From Stenotrophomonas maltophilia (GTDB lineage Bacteria > Pseudomonadota > Gammaproteobacteria > Xanthomonadales > Xanthomonadaceae), in assembly GCA_002387845.1 (NCBI GenBank), contig DGLB01000083.1, positions 36,473 through 60,301 of the forward strand: 23,829 bases of DNA. Direction: 5' to 3'. The notes beneath the pieces were generated by a model. The model worked only from the letters and a program-made list of their open reading frames with translations, was not told where the DNA came from and did not search any database. Shown in pieces: positions 6,540-14,218 of this stretch; the first letter of the stretch is position 1, and each line of letters starts with the position of its first letter. The position numbers and the translations under genes are program-made.

Positions 6540-8023
6540 CAAGGGGTCTTGGCGCGCATGCGTTGAATGTTGGTGATGCGGTCGATGTAGCTGGCGGTGT
6601 CGCTGGCCATCATCGGCTCCAGCGGGGTTACCGAAACGCCGTTGAGGTGCGCCTGCACACGCGTGCCGTCCGGCCCGAACCAGCTGCCACCGGCGGTGTC
6701 GTGAATCATCCAGGTGTTGCCGTTGAAGTGACCCAGGGTCAGCATCACGTGGCCCGGAATGTAGACCAGGTCGCCGGGTTGCAGATTCTTCACCGCCTCC
6801 ATGCGCTTGGCTTTGCCGTCTTTCGCGGTGAACGCAATGCGGTCCAGCGCCGGGCTCACCGCCTGCGCGCTGGTGTTGCGCGGCATCAGAATGCCGAAGC
6901 TGCGGTACACCTCGGACACGAAGCCGCTGCAGTCGCGGGTGTCATACGAATGGCCCCAGCCATAGCGTTCGCCCAGGAACTTGAAGGCCTGCGCGTACAG
7001 GTTGCGCGGGCTCAGTTCCAGGTAGTCGTCGCTGGTGTCCTGCGAGCGCGCGATCAGCGCCGGCACCAGGGCCAGCGAACCATCGTCGTTGCGCACCGGC
7101 AGCTGCACCACGTAACTGGCGTGCGCCTGCTGGCCGTTCACCGGCTGCTGCAGCGGCCAGTCGGCCAGCAGCGGCAGGCGCACGCCCATGTCCAGCTGCA
7201 GGCGCGAAACGCGCGGTTCTTCCGGGGTGAAGGTGGTGAACGCGGTGGCTCCGGTCACCACGCGGTACTGCGCCGGCGTGCCATAGCCCAGCACCGTTGC
7301 CTTGTCGCCCACGCCCACGTGGCGCTTTTCCACCCACGCCGTGTAGCGCTCGCTGGTCACGAACAGCCACTGGCCATCCGCGCTTTCATGCAGCACCGCC
7401 ACCGCGTCGCCCGGGAACAGCGCCGACTCCTGGAAACGGTCGATATCGGTATCGCCGGGTCGGCTGAACACCCGCAGCATCGTCGGGAACGTGCGCAGCG
7501 CCGCGCGGTGCACCACCAGCCCGTACTGCAGCGGGCGGCTGGCGGCGATCGCATCGGCCCCCGCATTGGCAATGACGGCCGCGCGCTGTGCAGCGCTGAT
7601 CGGCTGGCCGTCTTCGCCATACAGCGGTTTCTCGGGCCAGCGCGACAGGGCATCCAGGTCCGCTTTCACCTTGGCCCGGGTCAGGGAAGCCGGCAGCGCC
7701 GACAGGTCGTGAATGGACGAATCTTCAGCCCGCATGCGCGCGTTCTGCGCGTCGATGTCGGACCGGCTGAGCAGAATCCGGTCCGCCTTGGTGAGGTCGA
7801 GCGCAGGCCTGCCCGCGCTGTCGTCCTGCTGATCGGACCAGAACTGCGGGTACAGGAACGAGTCGGTCAACCCGATGACATCGCCATACCCCGAAAGCGG
7901 CCGCGCCTGCTCCTGCGCCCCCGCCGCCCCCGCGACGGTCAGCAACAGCGCCAGCGCCACCCCGCGCACCTGATCCCCGTAGTGACACGCCATGCGTGTC
8001 ATCGACCCACTTCGAATCCTCAC
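6539..8023 (-). CDS. Exported NlpC/P60 (C40) endopeptidase with SH3-type domains, YkfC-like
   Basis: This 494-residue protein has a signal peptide (about 17-37, ending AGAAGA), an N-terminal NlpC/P60-associated region, SH3-like segments (about 165-330) and a C-terminal NlpC/P60 domain. Catalytic residues are Cys365 (TRDCSGFVSEVYRSFG), His425 (YIPGHVMLTLGH) and His441 (MIHDT). In B. subtilis, YkfC-type enzymes of this architecture cleave the gamma-D-Glu-diamino acid bond of murein tri- or tetrapeptides with a free L-Ala, and are encoded beside the epimerase YkfB, as here. The GTG start at 8023 has a perfect AGGAGG (8031-8036) at a 7-nt spacing. It is the first gene of the minus operon. Unlike cytoplasmic YkfC it is exported. 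The signal-peptide coding region contains a 19-bp palindrome at 7983-8001. Confidence 0.92.
   Translation of the reverse strand: MRIRSGSMTRMACHYGDQVRGVALALLLTVAGAAGAQEQARPLSGYGDVIGLTDSFLYPQFWSDQQDDSAGRPALDLTKADRILLSRSDIDAQNARMRAEDSSIHDLSALPASLTRAKVKADLDALSRWPEKPLYGEDGQPISAAQRAAVIANAGADAIAASRPLQYGLVVHRAALRTFPTMLRVFSRPGDTDIDRFQESALFPGDAVAVLHESADGQWLFVTSERYTAWVEKRHVGVGDKATVLGYGTPAQYRVVTGATAFTTFTPEEPRVSRLQLDMGVRLPLLADWPLQQPVNGQQAHASYVVQLPVRNDDGSLALVPALIARSQDTSDDYLELSPRNLYAQAFKFLGERYGWGHSYDTRDCSGFVSEVYRSFGILMPRNTSAQAVSPALDRIAFTAKDGKAKRMEAVKNLQPGDLVYIPGHVMLTLGHFNGNTWMIHDTAGGSWFGPDGTRVQAHLNGVSVTPLEPMMASDTASYIDRITNIQRMRAKTP
7983..8001. repeat. 19-bp hairpin repeat (TGACACGC-CAT-GCGTGTCA)
   Basis: This is a perfect 8-bp inverted repeat around CAT, lying inside the signal-peptide coding region of the NlpC/P60 gene, where it encodes MTRMACHY. 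Related hairpins with the same arm pattern and 3-nt loop occur at 13780-13798 and 14930-14948. Confidence 0.7.
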
Positions 8024-8047
8024 GCGGCAACCTCCTCGGAATCTCTT

Positions 8048-8061
8048 GGAATATTTATTCC
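8048..8061. promoter_or_regulatory. Operator-like palindrome 1 (GGAATA-TT-TATTCC)
   Basis: This perfect 14-bp AT-rich palindrome lies in the divergent promoter region and overlaps the candidate -10 of the minus operon. It is probably a binding site for the RpiR-type regulator encoded in that operon; the assignment is inference from position and symmetry. Confidence 0.55.
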
Positions 8062-8079
8062 TTTCTCCGCCGAAAGCAA
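8052..8079 (-). promoter_or_regulatory. Candidate promoter of the minus (NlpC/P60) operon
   Basis: TTGCTT (8079-8074) and TAAATA (8057-8052) are separated by 16 bp. The predicted start near 8045 leaves a short leader carrying AGGAGG before the GTG at 8023. The -10 lies inside palindrome 1. Confidence 0.4.
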
Positions 8080-8092
8080 GAATAAATTATTG
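8080..8092. promoter_or_regulatory. Operator-like palindrome 2 (GAATAA-A-TTATTG)
   Basis: This imperfect palindrome (5 of 6 arm positions) has half-sites like those of palindrome 1. Its centre is 31.5 bp from the centre of palindrome 1, about three helical turns, so a dimer-of-dimers could bind both on one face. It touches the -35 elements of both divergent promoters. Confidence 0.45.
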
Positions 8093-8118
8093 ACCGCCTA
8101 CCTGCCGCGTGTTACACA
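8090..8118 (+). promoter_or_regulatory. Candidate promoter of the plus (transglutaminase-TonB receptor) operon
   Basis: TTGACC (8090-8095) and TACACA (8113-8118) are separated by 17 bp, a fair sigma-70 match. Transcription would start near 8125, about 27 nt before the GTG at 8152. Confidence 0.45.
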
Positions 8119-8151
8119 GCGATTACCACCCGCACCTTGGGAAGTGTCGCC

Positions 8152-9639
8152 GTGGAATCCGCAGTTCGCAAACCGCACGTGCTCCGTCGCTTCGCCTGGC
8201 ACACTGCAGCCTGCCTGCTGCTGGTGTCGCCGGCGCTGTGGGCGCAGCCGCTGCCCGCGCTGCCGGAGCTCATCGCCAGCATCGACGCCGGCCACTTCGC
8301 CCAGGCCGATGCCGACATCAGCCGCGCCCTGGCCGATTCCAGCCTCAGCCAGCACCAGCGCGACGCCTACGCTTTCCAGCGCGAGCGCATGCGCCGCATC
8401 CGCCTCGATTTCAGCCTCGACGCCGCGGCCGCGCAGGCGCAGGTGCGCAAACAGATTCCCGACCTGACCGACGCCGAATTCGCCCGCTGGGATGCACAGG
8501 GGCAGCTGGAGCACCTGGATATCGACGGCCAGCGCCGCTGGTTCAAGCGCGCGCCGTCCAACCTGTTCCGGGTGAGTGCCGAGGCCCGTGCCCGTCGCGC
8601 GCCCGGCGTGCCGGTGCCGAAGGACGGCCCGTACGAAACCCTCGGCCCGCATCATCAGGAAGTGGTCGCCGCCGGCAGCCGACGACCGGTGGTCGTGGGC
8701 CCGCAAAGCCTCGTTCCGCGCCGCGTCGAGGTCACCCAATCGCTCACCGTCAAACCCGACGCGGTACCCGCCGGTGAAACCGTACGCGCCTGGATTCCGT
8801 ATCCGCGCCACATTCCCGGCCAGCAGGAAAACATCCGTTTCCTCGGCAGCAGCGGCGGCACCTCGCCGGCGCAGGTGGCCCCCGAAGACACCCCGCAGCG
8901 CAGCGCCTACCTGCAGGCCCCGGCCGTGGCCGGCCAGCCGACCACCTTCCAGGTGCGCTACGAACTCACCGTCTACGCCCGCCACACCGACATCGACCCC
9001 GACACCGTGCAGCCCACCCCGGCTGACCCGTCGCTGCAGCCCTACCTGGCCGAACGTGCCCCGCATGTGCTGTTCACGCCCGCGCTGCGCGCGTTCTCCC
9101 AGCGCGTGGTGGGCGACGAAACCAACCCCTACCGCATCTTCGAAAAACTGTTCGACGCGGTCGACCGCATCCCCTGGGCCGGCGCGCGCGAATACTCCAC
9201 GCTGTCCAACATCAGCGACTACGCCCTGCACGCCGGCCACGCCGACTGCGGCCAGCAGACCCTGCTGCTGATCACGCTGCTGCGCCTGAACGGCATTCCC
9301 GCGCGCTGGCAGTCCGGCATGGTCTATTCCGACGACGCGGTCGGCTACAACAACCTGCACGACTGGGGCGCGGTGTACCTCGCGCCGTACGGCTGGGTGC
9401 CGATGGACGTCACCACCGGCCGCCTGCACAGCGGCACCCCCGCGCTGCGCGACTTCTACCTGGGCGGCCTGGACGCCTACCGCATTGCCTTCAATGACGA
9501 TTACGACCGGCCGTTGACGCCGGCAAAGCATTACCCGCGCTCGGACACCGTCGACAACCAGCGCGGTGAAGTGGAGTGGTCCGGCGGCAACCTGTACTAC
9601 GACCAGTGGACCTACGACTTCCAGTCGCACATCAAGTAA
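8152..9639 (+). CDS. Exported transglutaminase-like (papain-fold) protein
   Basis: This 495-residue protein has a twin-Arg-containing signal peptide (residues 1-31, ending ALWAQ) and a C-terminal transglutaminase-core domain. The catalytic triad is Cys366 (GHADCGQQTLLL), His403 (NLHDWGAV) and Asp419 (GWVPMDVTTG). Bacterial periplasmic members act as proteases, amidases or cross-linking enzymes. The N-terminal 200 residues are helical and unassigned; residues 190-280 resemble the beta-sandwich often found before such domains. The frame continues to a TTG at 8137, but the GTG at 8152 has GGAAG at a good spacing and starts directly at the basic n-region. It is the first gene of the plus operon, 41 nt before the TonB receptor. 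Context suggests action on peptidoglycan peptides; the substrate is not known. Confidence 0.85.
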   Translation: MESAVRKPHVLRRFAWHTAACLLLVSPALWAQPLPALPELIASIDAGHFAQADADISRALADSSLSQHQRDAYAFQRERMRRIRLDFSLDAAAAQAQVRKQIPDLTDAEFARWDAQGQLEHLDIDGQRRWFKRAPSNLFRVSAEARARRAPGVPVPKDGPYETLGPHHQEVVAAGSRRPVVVGPQSLVPRRVEVTQSLTVKPDAVPAGETVRAWIPYPRHIPGQQENIRFLGSSGGTSPAQVAPEDTPQRSAYLQAPAVAGQPTTFQVRYELTVYARHTDIDPDTVQPTPADPSLQPYLAERAPHVLFTPALRAFSQRVVGDETNPYRIFEKLFDAVDRIPWAGAREYSTLSNISDYALHAGHADCGQQTLLLITLLRLNGIPARWQSGMVYSDDAVGYNNLHDWGAVYLAPYGWVPMDVTTGRLHSGTPALRDFYLGGLDAYRIAFNDDYDRPLTPAKHYPRSDTVDNQRGEVEWSGGNLYYDQWTYDFQSHIK

Positions 9640-9680
9640 CCCACCACCACCCTTTCACAATCTGCAGGAGAGAGCAGGGG

Positions 9681-12600
9681 ATGAATGCGAACAGTTTGAA
9701 GCGGGCGGCGCTGTGCGTCGCACTCGGAACGTGTCTTGGCATTGTGGCTCCCGGCGTTGCCTGGGCGCAGGCGGTCAGCGGTGCCGTGGCCGGCCGCGCC
9801 ACCGCCGGTGACCAGGTCACCGTCATCAGCACCAGCACCGGGGCCAGCCGCAGCGTCACCGTCGGCAGCGACGGCACCTATCGCCTTGGCCAGCTGCCGG
9901 TGGGTGACTACCGCCTGCAGGTCAGCCGCAACGGCGAAAACCTGGGTGACAGCGTGGCGGTCAGCGTGGCCATTGGCGGCACCACCAACGTCAACCTGGC
10001 CAGCAGCGGCGACGTGGTCAACCTGGATGCACTGCAGGTGGTGGGCACGCGCGTGGTCAACCGCGTGGACGTGTTCTCCACCGAAACCTCGTTCAACGTC
10101 AACCGCCAGGAAATCTCGCGCCTGCCGGTGGCGCAGGATCTTTCCGCCGTGGCGCTGCTTGCGCCGGGCGTGGTCGGCGGCAACTCCACCTTCGGCGGGC
10201 TGTCCTTCGCCGGTTCCTCGGTGGCCGAGAACGCGGTGTTCATCAACGGCCTCAATGTCACCGACATGTACACCCGGCGCGGCTTCTCCAGCGCCCCGTT
10301 CGCGTTCTTCAGCGAGTTCCAGGTGAAGACCGGCGGCTATTCGGTGGAATTCGGCCGCTCAACCGGTGGTGTCATCAACGCGGTGACCCGATCGGGCAGC
10401 AATGAGTTCGAAGGCGGCATTGAAGTCACCGCCGAGCCGTCCGCCTGGCGCTCCAGCGGCCGCGATCATTTCCACCGCGACGGCAGCGCGCATTCCTACG
10501 CCAGCCGCGATGACAGCAGCTTCTTCAAGACCAACGTGTGGGCCAGCGGCCCGGTGGTGAAGGACAAGCTGTTCCTGTTCGCCATGTATGAAAAGCGCGA
10601 CGAGAACGGCCACAACACCTCCAACGATGCGCTGACCTGGTTCAAGAACGAAGCCGACAACGGCTTCTGGGGCACCAAGCTCGACTGGAACATCAACGAC
10701 AACCACAGCCTGGCGCTGCTGGCCTTCAGCGACGAAACCGAAACCACCGCCGGTGCCTACAACTACGACTGGGACGACAACGTCATCGGTGCGTGGGGTG
10801 GCGATTCGGTCACCGAAGCCGGCGGCAAGAACTGGTCGGCCACCTACACCGGCCATTTCGGCGAAACCTTCACCGCCCGCGCCATGGTCGGCCAGAACAA
10901 CCAGCGCGCGTTCACCCGCTCTTCGCTGGATGAGCTGTGCAGCCCGGTGTTCACCGACGCCAGCTACGCCCCCCGCCTGGGTCAGCTCAACGGCCTGCGC
11001 CCCGGCTGCCACCCCACCGGTGCCGCTGTGGCCGAGCGCGACGACACCCGCGACGTGGCCCGCCTCGACTTCGAATGGCAGCTGGGCACGCACCTGCTGC
11101 GCTTCGGCGTGGATCGCGAGTTGATGACCACCGAGCAGAGCACCCGTTACCCCGGCCCCACCCAGCTCAGCTACACCGCCTATGTGGCCCGCCCCGGCGA
11201 TGAAGTGTGGGACGGTGCCAACGCCTTTGTGCCGCCCGGCGTGACCGAGATGCTGCGCGCGCGCAACCGCGTGTCCGGTGGCACCTTTGAAACCGAAGCC
11301 AATGCCTTCTACCTGGAAGACATCTGGAACATCACCCCCAACCTGATGCTCAACCTGGGCGTGCGCTGGGACCGCTTCGAAAACCGCACCGCCGATGGCG
11401 ATGCCTTCATCAAGATGGACGACCTCATCGCCCCGCGCTTCGGCTTCAGCTGGGACATGAAGGGCGACGGCACCACCAAGCTGTTCGGCAACGCCGGCCG
11501 CTATTACCTGCCGGTCACCAACAACATCAACGTCAACTTCGCCGGCGGCCTCACCGACGAATACAGCTACTACGTCCTCAACGGCTGGCAGACCCAGGCC
11601 AACCCGGTCACCGGTGCCCCGTATGCCGCGCCGATCATCGGCCAGCAGATCGGCCCGGTCGACACCCGCATGAACACCGGTGCCGCCGACCTGCGCCAGA
11701 GCGTGGACCGTGACCTCAAGGCTGTGTACCAGGATGAATACATCCTGGGCTTCCAGAGCATGCTCAACCAGGCCTGGTCGTGGGGCGTGAACGCCACTTA
11801 CCGGCGCATGACCCGCGCGCTGGACGACATGCGCCTGAACTACACCCCGTGCGGTCCCACCGGCACCACCCTGTGGCCGATCGCCAACCCGGGTGAAAGC
11901 CTGACCATCTGGGGCGACTCCAGCATCGGCTGCGCCGAGGAAGGCTGGATCACCATCGACACCGCCAACAGTGGCTACCGCAAGGGTGGCAGTGGCGAGG
12001 TGGTGGGCTACTCCAAGCCCAAGCGCACCTACAAGGCGCTGGAGTTCCAGATCGACCGCGCCTGGGACGAGAAGTGGCTGTTCAACGCCTCCTACCTGTG
12101 GTCGCGCAGTGACGGCAACTTCGAAGGCCCGGTCAACTCCGACACCGGCTACGGCGACACCGGCATGGTCCAGCACTGGGACCACCCGGCCAACAACGAA
12201 CGCTATGGCGTGCTGTTCAACGACTTCCGCCATCAGTTCAAGTTCCGCGCCGCCTATGCGCTGAGCGAGCAGTGGAGCTTCGGCACCACCCTGCAGGTGC
12301 AGTCCGGTGGTCCGGTAACCGCGTTCGGCGTGATGTGGCCCAACGACAGCACCGCCGGCGGCAGCACCAGCAGCGAAAGCAGCGGCGGCGGAACCGGTTG
12401 GCTGTGCGTGGCCAACTGCAGCGGCAGCTACGCCCAGCGCCAGTTCGAGTACAGCCCGCGCGGTGCCTATGGCCGCCTGCCGTGGACCTGGACCATGGGG
12501 GCCAATGTCACCTGGCGCCTGCCGGTGGAAGGCGTGGACCTGAGCGTGCGGCTGTCGGTGTTCAACCTGTTCAACAACCAGACCGTGGTCAACGTGCACC

Positions 12601-12707
12601 AGCGTTATGAAGCCCAGCCGGGGCAGTACCGTGAGAGCACGTTCAACACGGGTACTCGTTGGCAGGCGCCGCGGTATACGCAGTTGCAGGCGACGTGGAA
12701 TTTCTGA
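9681..12707 (+). CDS. Oar-like TonB-dependent outer-membrane receptor
   Basis: This 1008-residue protein has a signal peptide (1-30, ending AWAQ), a carboxypeptidase-regulatory-like beta-sandwich (about 31-108, with TVGSDGTYRLGQLPVGDYRL), a TonB-box-like NLDALQVVGT (114-123), a plug domain (about 125-240; INGLNVTDMYTRRG and YSVEFGRSTGGVINAVTRSG) and a long 22-strand-type barrel ending in LQATWNF with a terminal Phe, as needed for BAM-dependent insertion. The ATG at 9681 follows AGGAGAG and begins a clear signal sequence; the open frame upstream is not coding. A Gly/Ser-rich loop lies near residues 890-920. Such receptors import large substrates at the cost of proton motive force. Placed between peptide-cleaving enzymes, it probably takes up muropeptides or other peptides, which is inference. 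Confidence 0.93.
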   Translation: MNANSLKRAALCVALGTCLGIVAPGVAWAQAVSGAVAGRATAGDQVTVISTSTGASRSVTVGSDGTYRLGQLPVGDYRLQVSRNGENLGDSVAVSVAIGGTTNVNLASSGDVVNLDALQVVGTRVVNRVDVFSTETSFNVNRQEISRLPVAQDLSAVALLAPGVVGGNSTFGGLSFAGSSVAENAVFINGLNVTDMYTRRGFSSAPFAFFSEFQVKTGGYSVEFGRSTGGVINAVTRSGSNEFEGGIEVTAEPSAWRSSGRDHFHRDGSAHSYASRDDSSFFKTNVWASGPVVKDKLFLFAMYEKRDENGHNTSNDALTWFKNEADNGFWGTKLDWNINDNHSLALLAFSDETETTAGAYNYDWDDNVIGAWGGDSVTEAGGKNWSATYTGHFGETFTARAMVGQNNQRAFTRSSLDELCSPVFTDASYAPRLGQLNGLRPGCHPTGAAVAERDDTRDVARLDFEWQLGTHLLRFGVDRELMTTEQSTRYPGPTQLSYTAYVARPGDEVWDGANAFVPPGVTEMLRARNRVSGGTFETEANAFYLEDIWNITPNLMLNLGVRWDRFENRTADGDAFIKMDDLIAPRFGFSWDMKGDGTTKLFGNAGRYYLPVTNNINVNFAGGLTDEYSYYVLNGWQTQANPVTGAPYAAPIIGQQIGPVDTRMNTGAADLRQSVDRDLKAVYQDEYILGFQSMLNQAWSWGVNATYRRMTRALDDMRLNYTPCGPTGTTLWPIANPGESLTIWGDSSIGCAEEGWITIDTANSGYRKGGSGEVVGYSKPKRTYKALEFQIDRAWDEKWLFNASYLWSRSDGNFEGPVNSDTGYGDTGMVQHWDHPANNERYGVLFNDFRHQFKFRAAYALSEQWSFGTTLQVQSGGPVTAFGVMWPNDSTAGGSTSSESSGGGTGWLCVANCSGSYAQRQFEYSPRGAYGRLPWTWTMGANVTWRLPVEGVDLSVRLSVFNLFNNQTVVNVHQRYEAQPGQYRESTFNTGTRWQAPRYTQLQATWNF

Positions 12708-14218
12708 TGGGAGCGTGGGCACGGGGGATGGCGCGCTTCCGTAGAGCCGGGCCTTGCCCGGCTGCTTTTCCGCGGCCCCTCACCAAGCCGGGCAAGACCC
12801 GGCTCTACGCATTGCTGCTCGCGCCCACTGTCGCGGCTGCTTCCCCCTACACCCCGCTGCTGGACGAAACCGTCCAGCACTACCCGGTGGACGGCATCGC
12901 CATGGCCGTCGTCGAACACGGCCAGACCACCTTCAGCGCCACCCGCGGCGAAGGCATCACCGACCAGACCCGCTTCAAGATCGCCTCCAACACCAAAGCC
13001 ATGACTGCCGCCGTGCTGGCCCGCCTGGTCCAGCGCGGCACCCTGCACTGGAACGACCCGGTCATCCAGCACCTGCCGCAGTTCCGCATGCATGACCCGT
13101 GGGTCACCCAGCACATGCAGGTACGCGATCTGCTCATCCACAACAGCGGCCTCGGCCTGGGCGCGGGCGACCTGATGCTCTGGCCGGAGCCCAACGCCTA
13201 CACCCGCGCCGACATCATTGCCGGCCTGGCCCACCTCAAACCCGTCACCAGCTTCCGCAGTGGCTACGCCTACGACAACCTGATGTACGTGGTGGCCGGT
13301 GAGGTCGCCGCCGCCGCCGCCGGCAAGCCCATCGACGTGCTGCTGCAGGAAGAGCTGTTCACCCCGCTGGGCATGACCGGCTGCCAGACCGACGCCACCC
13401 AGACCTCGCTCGCCGCCGGTGGCGTGCGCTGCAGCCTGCGTGACATGACCCGCTGGATGCAGGTGCTGCTGGACCCGGCGCGGGTTCCCGATTGGCTCAA
13501 CGCCGAACAGCGCCGCCAGCTGTGGACCGCGCACATGCCCATGCCACTGGGCGAACGCCAGCGGCGCTGGGACAACGCGCACTTCTCGGCCTATGGCTAC
13601 GGCTGGCGGCTGTCGGACATGGACGGCCAATTCAAGGTGGCCCATACCGGCACCCTGAGCGGTGCGTATTCCTCGCTGGCCCTGCTGCCAGACAGGAAGA
13701 CGGGGATCGTCATCCTCATCAAAGGCGAAGGCGAAAACGCCCGCACCGTCCTGATGCAGGCCGCACTGAAGGTCCGTCGTGACGCGCCATGCGCGTCATT
13801 GCCATGCCCAGACAACGCGACCACGCCCACCCTCGCCCCCTACATCACCGAACTCCAATCCGAACACACCACCCGCAAACCCCGCCCCGACACTTCCGCG
13901 CGCACCCCAGCCCCCACCACCGTCCCCTGGCAGGGCCTCTACCAGGATCCCTGGCTCGGCACCGCGCGTATCTGCCCGGAAAACAACCAGCTCCGCTTCT
14001 CCGTCGAAAAATCCCCGCGCCTGCGCGGAACCGTGATGCAGCTCGATTCCCGTTGGCTGGTGCAGTGGGATACCCTCGGGGCGGACGCCGAGCCCTGGCT
14101 GCAGGTATCGCCGGGCACCCCGCACACCCTGAGCCTGCGGGCCATCGACCCGGATATCGACTTCAGCTATGACTACCAGGACCTGCATTTCACCCGCACC
14201 GGCAGCTGCCCCCGCTAG
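12707..14218 (+). CDS. Beta-lactamase-fold serine hydrolase (class C / DD-peptidase type) with DUF3471-like C-terminus
   Basis: The catalytic domain covers about residues 50-360 of 503. It has S94-x-x-K97 (FKIASNTKAMTA), Y189-D-N191 (SGYAYDNLMY) and H313-T-G (VAHTGTLSGA), the three motifs of penicillin-recognising class C-type enzymes, including DD-carboxypeptidases, D-aminopeptidases and esterases. A linker (about 365-405) leads to a C-terminal domain (WQGLYQDPWLGTARI) like DUF3471. The start is uncertain: the ATG at 12707 overlaps the receptor stop as TGATG, but an ATG at 12728 is also possible. A SMAG inverted pair (12741-12808) is translated within the N-terminus, just before the hydrophobic LYALLLAPTVAAAS. 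The frame is uninterrupted. The likely role is periplasmic cleavage of D-Ala-containing peptides; beta-lactamase activity cannot be claimed. Confidence 0.87.
   Translation: MGAWARGMARFRRAGPCPAAFPRPLTKPGKTRLYALLLAPTVAAASPYTPLLDETVQHYPVDGIAMAVVEHGQTTFSATRGEGITDQTRFKIASNTKAMTAAVLARLVQRGTLHWNDPVIQHLPQFRMHDPWVTQHMQVRDLLIHNSGLGLGAGDLMLWPEPNAYTRADIIAGLAHLKPVTSFRSGYAYDNLMYVVAGEVAAAAAGKPIDVLLQEELFTPLGMTGCQTDATQTSLAAGGVRCSLRDMTRWMQVLLDPARVPDWLNAEQRRQLWTAHMPMPLGERQRRWDNAHFSAYGYGWRLSDMDGQFKVAHTGTLSGAYSSLALLPDRKTGIVILIKGEGENARTVLMQAALKVRRDAPCASLPCPDNATTPTLAPYITELQSEHTTRKPRPDTSARTPAPTTVPWQGLYQDPWLGTARICPENNQLRFSVEKSPRLRGTVMQLDSRWLVQWDTLGADAEPWLQVSPGTPHTLSLRAIDPDIDFSYDYQDLHFTRTGSCPR
12741..12808. repeat. 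SMAG inverted pair inside coding sequence
   Basis: GTAG at 12741 is followed by the stem AGCCGGGC/GCCCGGCT (12745-12763). A second copy in opposite orientation (12786-12808) ends in CTAC. The reverse complement of the second copy matches the first at 22 of 23 bases. This is the dimeric form of the Stenotrophomonas GTAG repeat, here within the start region of the serine hydrolase gene. Confidence 0.85.
13780..13798. repeat. 19-bp hairpin repeat (TGACGCGC-CAT-GCGCGTCA)
   Basis: This perfect 8-bp inverted repeat around CAT has the same architecture as 7983-8001 with one compensatory base-pair change. It lies in the linker between the catalytic and C-terminal domains of the serine hydrolase and is read as DAPCAS. 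Confidence 0.65.

Noticed and set aside
5121..8467. Two very long plus-strand open frames opposite the epimerase and NlpC/P60 genes
   Set aside because: They are mirror frames of well-supported genes, rich in His/Arg/Gln, with no domains or ribosome sites.
8098..9630. 510-codon minus-strand frame opposite the transglutaminase-fold gene
   Set aside because: It would cross the divergent promoter region and mirrors a gene with an intact catalytic triad.
10359..12722. 787-codon minus-strand frame opposite the TonB receptor
   Set aside because: Gly/Val/Ala/His-rich shadow; the receptor strand has full family architecture.
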